A stretch of 12,802 nt of DNA, from the NCBI GenBank assembly GCA_015179025.1, contig WHUX01000722.1:1-12802 (forward strand), in the 5' to 3' direction. The translations under genes and the position numbers were made by a program. Source of the stretch: Terfezia claveryi. Taxonomy: Eukaryota; Ascomycota; Pezizomycetes; Pezizales; Pezizaceae. Of this stretch, positions 8,650-12,802 are shown in pieces (the first letter of the stretch is position 1; each line of letters opens with the position of its first letter). A model generated the notes under the pieces. It worked only from the letters and a program-made list of their open reading frames with translations. It was not told the origin of the DNA and did not search any database.

Positions 8650-9387
8650 TGTAAGTGTGGACCAAGTTAGTAGAGGTGTTCCTGAGATGAACACGGCTCT
8701 ACCAACGTGGTTGGGCAGCTAAGCACACTATCTAGGTCCTATACAGGAGTCCCAAAGAGCAGCTGGCTGTTGGTGTATTTGGAGGGGGTGTTCGGAAGAG
8801 TCACGGAGATCTGGAGAAAGAATATTACTGGTGTAGCTTGTATATTCTGATGTTGCTCGACTAGATGGTACTGAAAGAGATCCTGTCCTATCTAGAGGCC
8901 GCGGAAATAAGGTCTTTAATAGACACTAGATTTCTGAGGCTATGAGTCTAAACGAACTCATGTAAGGACAATCATCAAGACTCATTATGATACCTGATTA
9001 TAATGGATACAAGATGGCTCATTCTAGATACGTTCTGTATCATAGATGACGCTAGAGAAAGTAATAGAAATGAGGCTGATAATAGAATAGAGAATAAGAC
9101 ATGACATCAGTTGCCGAACAAGATAGGCAACTGGAACAGGAGAAAGTGGTTAGCTTGCTGACCACATAAAACATGTCAGAAATGAGTCAGTGATAAAGGA
9201 AAGAGATAACGTGCTAAAGAAAGACAACACTAATACATGAGTAATCCATATACTAATCCAACTGAGGGAAATACCTAAACAAGTAAAATGCGTCCTAAAC
9301 ATTAGATAAAGAAAATCCTAAAAATAGCTAAAGAGATTCCAACGTTGAAACAAGACTTATAGTAAGGAGGAACAAGTATTCCTTACA
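8650..9387 (-). repeat. 3' LTR of the right-hand gypsy element (738 bp)
   Basis: On the minus strand the LTR starts TGTAAGGAATAC at 9387, immediately after a purine tract, and ends CCACACTTACA at 8650. The termini are a perfect 6-bp inverted repeat (TGTAAG/CTTACA) with the expected TG...CA ends. The length suits fungal gypsy elements. No coding frame is present inside. The 5' LTR is outside the window, so internal U3/R/U5 borders cannot be set and identity between LTRs (the insertion age) cannot be measured here. Confidence 0.7.
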
Positions 9388-9400
9388 TCCTTCCCTTCTT
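9388..9400 (-). other. Polypurine tract of the right-hand gypsy element
   Basis: The minus strand reads AAGAAGGGAAGGA, 13 uninterrupted purines, directly followed by the LTR start TGTAAGG. This is where reverse transcription would prime the plus DNA strand. It lies about 90 bp beyond the pol stop codon. Confidence 0.75.
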
Positions 9401-9489
9401 AAGAAAATCTTTCACTAGAAAATAGGCCACAGAATTAATAGGAGGAAAAAAATATCGAAAATATCAAACCTAAATGAAACTAAAAGAAA

Positions 9490-9882
9490 TTATTGCTTGT
9501 TCCCACGCCTATACCTACGCTTCTTAATCTGCTTACCCGCAAATGACAAGTTTTCCCAATACTTTTGCACTGCATCAGCTGGGATATTGTCTGCCGGTTC
9601 CCAAGTATTATCCTCATTTCCCCAACCTTGCCACTTGATGAAGTATAAAGTACTACCATTCTTTTTGACAACGTGTTTGATAATACGTTCAAACTCATAC
9701 CTTGGGCCTAGAACATCCCGTTCGACAGGACCTGCCTTCGGCAAGGCCCTTGCTGGGAAGGTGTTATCAGGGTTAACATGCCATGGTGCAAGGAGAGAAG
9801 TATGGACTTTGATATGTCCAGAGGGGGCAAGAGAGGTTTCGATAGTATAGTTGTTGATGTCTGGATAGATGGCGAGGATCTT
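9490..9882 (-). pseudogene. Integrase C-terminal end and chromodomain
   Basis: This is the C-terminal end of the gypsy polyprotein, ending at a stop at 9490-9492. It begins after an in-frame TAA (9883-9885) with a block containing NYTIETS and HIKVHTSLLAPWH, typical of the integrase C-terminal region. A chromodomain follows at 9699-9547: YEFERIIKH, then LYFIKWQGW, then NTWEP. The three aromatic positions that bind methylated lysine in HP1-type chromodomains are present (the Y of YEFE and both W of KWQGW). In chromoviruses this domain directs integration to histone-marked chromatin. A basic tail (KKRRYRR) ends the protein. The chromodomain itself is intact; it is separated from the integrase core by the TAA. 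Confidence 0.9.
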
Positions 9883-11034
9883 TTAGGGACCGAGGAAGAT
9901 AGGTTCCAACTTAGAGTATTGAGATTCTCTACTGAATGCAGAATGATGAATTTTGACAAGATCACCGATCTTATACTCAGGACTAGCTCTTCTCTTTTTG
10001 TTAGCTTGCCTAGTCATCTCAACTCGACTAGTATTCATCTTTTCCTGCACAGCAGACCATAAAGCTTGCGTTAAACCATCTGGCCTTGGTGTAGGAATAT
10101 CGGAGTGAACTGGAGTATCTTGATAAGTAGGAGAGAATCGAAAGACAAGAGTATGAGGGGTAGTGCCCCTAGTTGCATCCACGGTATTGTTGATAGCTTC
10201 TATGACGAGAGGAATAGCTGGTATCCAACTGCCGCCATGTTCTTCCTATTTGGCTCGTAAGATAGTTAAGATTGCTTTATTAGCAATCTCAAACTGACCA
10301 TCTGATTCCGGGTGGTAGGAGGTAGACATAGATTGATAATATTGTTGATAAGGCAGAATGACTTCCAAACACTAGAGATGAAGAGAACATCCTGATCTGT
10401 AACAATATCTTCTGGATATCCAAAGTGAGGATATACATGATTCATGTAGTTTTTGACTAACATGTTGGCAGTATATCCAGTTTGTAGAAGAATGATAATA
10501 GTATACTTGGTGAGTCTGCATACTATTGTCCAAACGTGATCCACCACTACATTGGAGGGGCTGAGTTTAACAGGAGGAAGGGCAAGAAAGTCCATAGTAA
10601 GATGTGTAAATGGCTTACTAGGAATAGGAAGAGGATGGAGGAGGCCATAAGGCTTTTGAGTCGAGTTCTTTGTTGTTTAACATGTAGCACATGTCTGACA
10701 GTACAAACGGATATCTCTTCCCATCTTAGGCCAAAAGAAGTTGTTGCTGAGTGCGTGATACATCTTGGTAAATCCAGGATGACCAAGGGATGTATGGTAT
10801 TTTTCGAGGAGGGTATTCTTGATATGAAGGTTGCATAACCAGGTATTAGGGATGCAGAGACAGACCTGATCATTGTAAGTATAGTAAAGAATACCATGAC
10901 GAGTACAATAACCATTGCGGAGAGGAGATGAGATCATCTTTGAAAATGCAGGATCAGCCTTATAACCTTCAGTGAGGAGGTTTCCCCACTGAGCATAAGT
11001 TGGAATAAGGTTAGGAATATCAAAGTGCTTCGTC
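9883..11034 (-). pseudogene. Integrase: zinc domain and DDE core, frameshifted
   Basis: The region starts with a linker containing TYAQWGNLLTEGY, then a zinc domain at about 10797-10677 with both histidines (HTSLGH) and both cysteines (CATC) retained. A TAA (10677-10679) follows the cysteines. The core has catalytic aspartates in MDF (10592-10590) and VTD (10397-10395), and a glutamate in DGQFE (10290-10288). A one-base loss near 10328-10331 changes frame between the second aspartate and the glutamate. Allowing for it, the spacing is 35 residues, the D,D(35)E of retroviral-type integrases. Another stop lies at 10246-10248. The rest (MDATRGTTPHTL, then IGDLVKIHHSAFSR) is typical post-core integrase, ending at a TAA at 9883-9885. 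All catalytic residues survive, but the frame is broken. Confidence 0.9.
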
Positions 11035-12229
11035 CTAATGCCAACGCTTGTTCCACCAGGTTGTTATAGGAATTATGAGATAACCATTGCTAATGCATAT
11101 AATCACCAAAGGGGAGGAGGGTATAAGGGTCCGGAATCATATCTGGGTCTGGAACAGTGGAGGAATTAAATGCCAGAGTATGTTCGATCTTAAAGGGTCC
11201 TTTGGGAACGTAATAGGGAAAATAAACTGGTGTGTAGGTAACTCAGAGCTGACGCTTGGAATAGAGATAGTATCACTAGCATAAGAAGAGATAGAGGGAG
11301 ATTTATTTCGAGGGGCTAAAGGAGTGACAGGAATAGTAGAACGATAAATAGAATCTTCGAGATCAGTTAGGTCTTCGTCTGATGAGAATTCTCGATCTAG
11401 AATTGCCTTGTCTTTTCCCTTCTCAAGTTGAGTCCATCCAGTAGACTTTGGAGATGTTTCTGGAGTCATTTCTGGAGGTGAAGTTGGTGACAGAAAAGGT
11501 GAAGCTAGAGGAGGGTACTGAGTAGTTGACGAGTTTTCTGCTGCTTTGGCTGATACTTGAAAGTAATCCTGATCAGCTTGATATATATTGCAAATATAGG
11601 TATAATGACCACGTTCATCACAATATGAGCAGTGGTTATTATGAGGAGTCCTATTCTGATTTATGAGAGCTGATCGATGATAGTAACAGCCCTCATCTTT
11701 GCATGCCGTCCAGTGCATATGTGCGTGCTTAGCCCTAATCTAGCTGCATTGACGGAGTCTTTACTAGCCAGATTGTGTTTTGGAAGGGTAATAACTCTTT
11801 GCTTAAAGGCGGAGTTTTAACTACTATAGGGAGCAAAGCTTCTGCCATACTGTTATCTAGAATAACTGGAGGGTTTGCTGGAGGAGCAGATGTTGCTTTA
11901 GGAGGGGTATTCTCATTATTAACTAAGGGTCCACTTCCTGGCCTTGGAGATTCGGATTTGGTTTTGGTTTTGTCTCTGCTTTGTGATCTTGTAGTTGCAG
12001 CAGACATAATGAGAGCTGGAGGAGGTGGTTGTAGGTTAACCGGAGGCGTAGAATCCGCTAGTAGCGACCTTCCGTTTGTAGGAATAAAGCCTGAAGGAAT
12101 AGAAGGAGGGTGCGGAAATCTAGAGGTATGAGGAGCTTGAGGAGTATCGATTGAGTTTGGAATAAAATCTGAGAGAGTAGGGACAAGTGATGGGTTTATA
12201 AACACTCGAGAGAGAGCATCTGCTATCAC
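11035..12229 (-). pseudogene. RNase H-integrase linker with a CCHC zinc knuckle
   Basis: The segment continues from RNase H (IADALSRVF) into a proline-rich stretch, then a basic Ser/Thr/Lys block starting MSAATTRSQSRDKTK (from 12007). The frame ends at 11735-11737. A second frame (11718-11137) carries HWTACKDEGCYYH and then a zinc knuckle, C-x2-C-x4-H-x4-C, at 11631-11590 (HCSYCDERGHYTYIC). A Ser/Pro and acidic stretch follows (SSDEDLTDLEDS). Frame changes near 11740, near 11190 and near 11035 join it to the integrase linker. A CCHC knuckle belongs to Gag nucleocapsid in most gypsy elements and binds RNA; its place between RNase H and integrase is unusual. It could be normal for this lineage, a recombination product, or an extra ORF. 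The motif is clear; its role is unknown. Confidence 0.7.
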
Positions 12230-12802
12230 GTTTTTGTCTCCTTTGAGGTGCTAAATTGTACACTGAAATTGGTGTATAATTTGCTGCCATCTAGCTTGTT
12301 TCCCAGTTAGGTCATATTGGAAAGGGAAAGTGACTAGTGGTTTATGATCTGTAAGGATAGTGAATGTACATCCACTAAGCTCGCTTCTAAAGTGCTCTAG
12401 TACGTCCACAATTGCTAGGAGTTCCTTATCGAAAGTAGAATAGTTTTCTTGCACTGGATTAAACTTTCGAGAGTGGAAACCTGCCGGGATAATTAGTGAG
12501 GAAGTGGGTCCTTGTCCTAACCATGCACCAGTTCCAATTAAACTCACATCCATAATGAGATAGATTGGATCAGTTGATTCATAGTTGATTGGTTTGACTG
12601 CCAGATCTGCAGATAGGGCTGCTTTCGTTAATCTAAACGAAGTGGTATGAGTAGGAGTCCAGTCCCATGTTGCAGTAGATCCAGCCATTTCCGTTAGTGG
12701 TGCTGCAAGTGCTGCAAGATGAGGAATGACGCTATTGAAGTAATTAACCATGCCTAGATAGGCCTGAAGTTGCATTCGATTTTGAGGAGTAGGCCAGTCT
12801 AG
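12230..12802 (-). pseudogene. RT end and RNase H of the right-hand gypsy element
   Basis: From the right edge the frame reads LDWPTPQNRMQLQAYLG, the end of gypsy RT, then RNase H. The three RNase H acidic residues are present: aspartate in IMDVSLIGTGAW (12550-12548), glutamate in YSTFDKELLAIV (12424-12422) and aspartate in TILTDHKPL (12349-12347). The only break in this segment is a TAG at 12251-12253, after which the same frame continues through HLKGDKNVIADALSR, the RNase H C-terminal block. RNase H removes the RNA strand during reverse transcription. The RT catalytic core is upstream, outside the window. Confidence 0.92.

Larger units (their letters stand above)
8650..12802 (-). mobile_element. 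Ty3/gypsy chromovirus, 3' part, truncated by the window edge
   Basis: Read right to left, the element shows the end of RT, RNase H, a long linker, integrase, chromodomain, polypurine tract and 3' LTR, the order of a Ty3/gypsy chromovirus. Its 5' LTR, gag, protease and RT core lie beyond 12802. It is less decayed than the rest of the window: catalytic residues of RNase H and integrase survive, but at least four frame changes and several stops make it non-functional. The leftmost flank is CGGTA (8645-8649), a candidate 5-bp target duplication. Confidence 0.85.

Noticed and set aside
9497..9850. Plus-strand open frame of 117 codons
   Set aside because: It lies antisense to the well-supported chromodomain and integrase C-terminal sequence.
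10547..10915. Minus-strand open frame of 122 codons overlapping the integrase
   Set aside because: It is out of frame with the clear integrase zinc-domain sequence on the same strand, so it is a shadow.
11775..12131. Plus-strand glycine/leucine-rich open frame of 118 codons
   Set aside because: It is the antisense shadow of the proline/serine-rich linker of the minus-strand gypsy gene.

Overview
This window looks like a fungal repeat graveyard. I find no intact host gene. Everything recognisable belongs to decayed LTR retrotransposons: one Ty1/copia and two Ty3/gypsy elements, with AT-rich unassigned DNA between them. The host is probably a fungus, most likely a filamentous one. The right-hand gypsy element carries a chromodomain after its integrase, as fungal chromoviruses do. 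The decay is dominated by C-to-T and G-to-A changes in CpA/TpG and CpG contexts, as expected from repeat-induced point mutation (RIP) or cytosine methylation. The species cannot be fixed from the sequence.

Layout, left to right. Bases 3-1072 (+): 3' part of a copia pol gene (reverse transcriptase end and RNase H), then a short 3' noncoding stretch, a purine tract and a probable 3' LTR (about 1199-1825). Bases 1851-4264 (+): gypsy pol remnant (RT, RNase H, integrase zinc domain, first part of the integrase core), with 13 in-frame stops and one frameshift. The copia LTR abuts this remnant, so the copia element may have inserted into it. Bases 4265-5790: noncoding, with an LTR-like segment (4519-5621) bounded by TGTCAC/GTGACA, an inverted repeat, a strong hairpin and three copies of a 10-bp motif. 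Bases 5791-6026: degenerate minisatellite with a 20-bp period. Bases 6034-8649 (+): very AT-rich DNA with two long decayed reading frames of unknown identity (6034-6585 and about 7479-8649), separated by an LTR/promoter-like stretch with a TATA box at 7024. Bases 8650-12802 (-): the best preserved element, a gypsy chromovirus read right to left. Its 3' LTR (8650-9387), polypurine tract, chromodomain, integrase and RNase H are visible; its RT core, gag and 5' LTR lie beyond the right edge.

The elements seem stacked by insertion. The right gypsy LTR cuts a decayed plus-strand reading frame at 8649/8650, so the chromovirus appears younger than the heavily mutated DNA it entered. It has fewer stops and a higher GC content. 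The most unusual coding feature is a CCHC zinc knuckle, normally a Gag motif, lying between RNase H and integrase in the right-hand element. I saw no clear novel defence or metabolic system.
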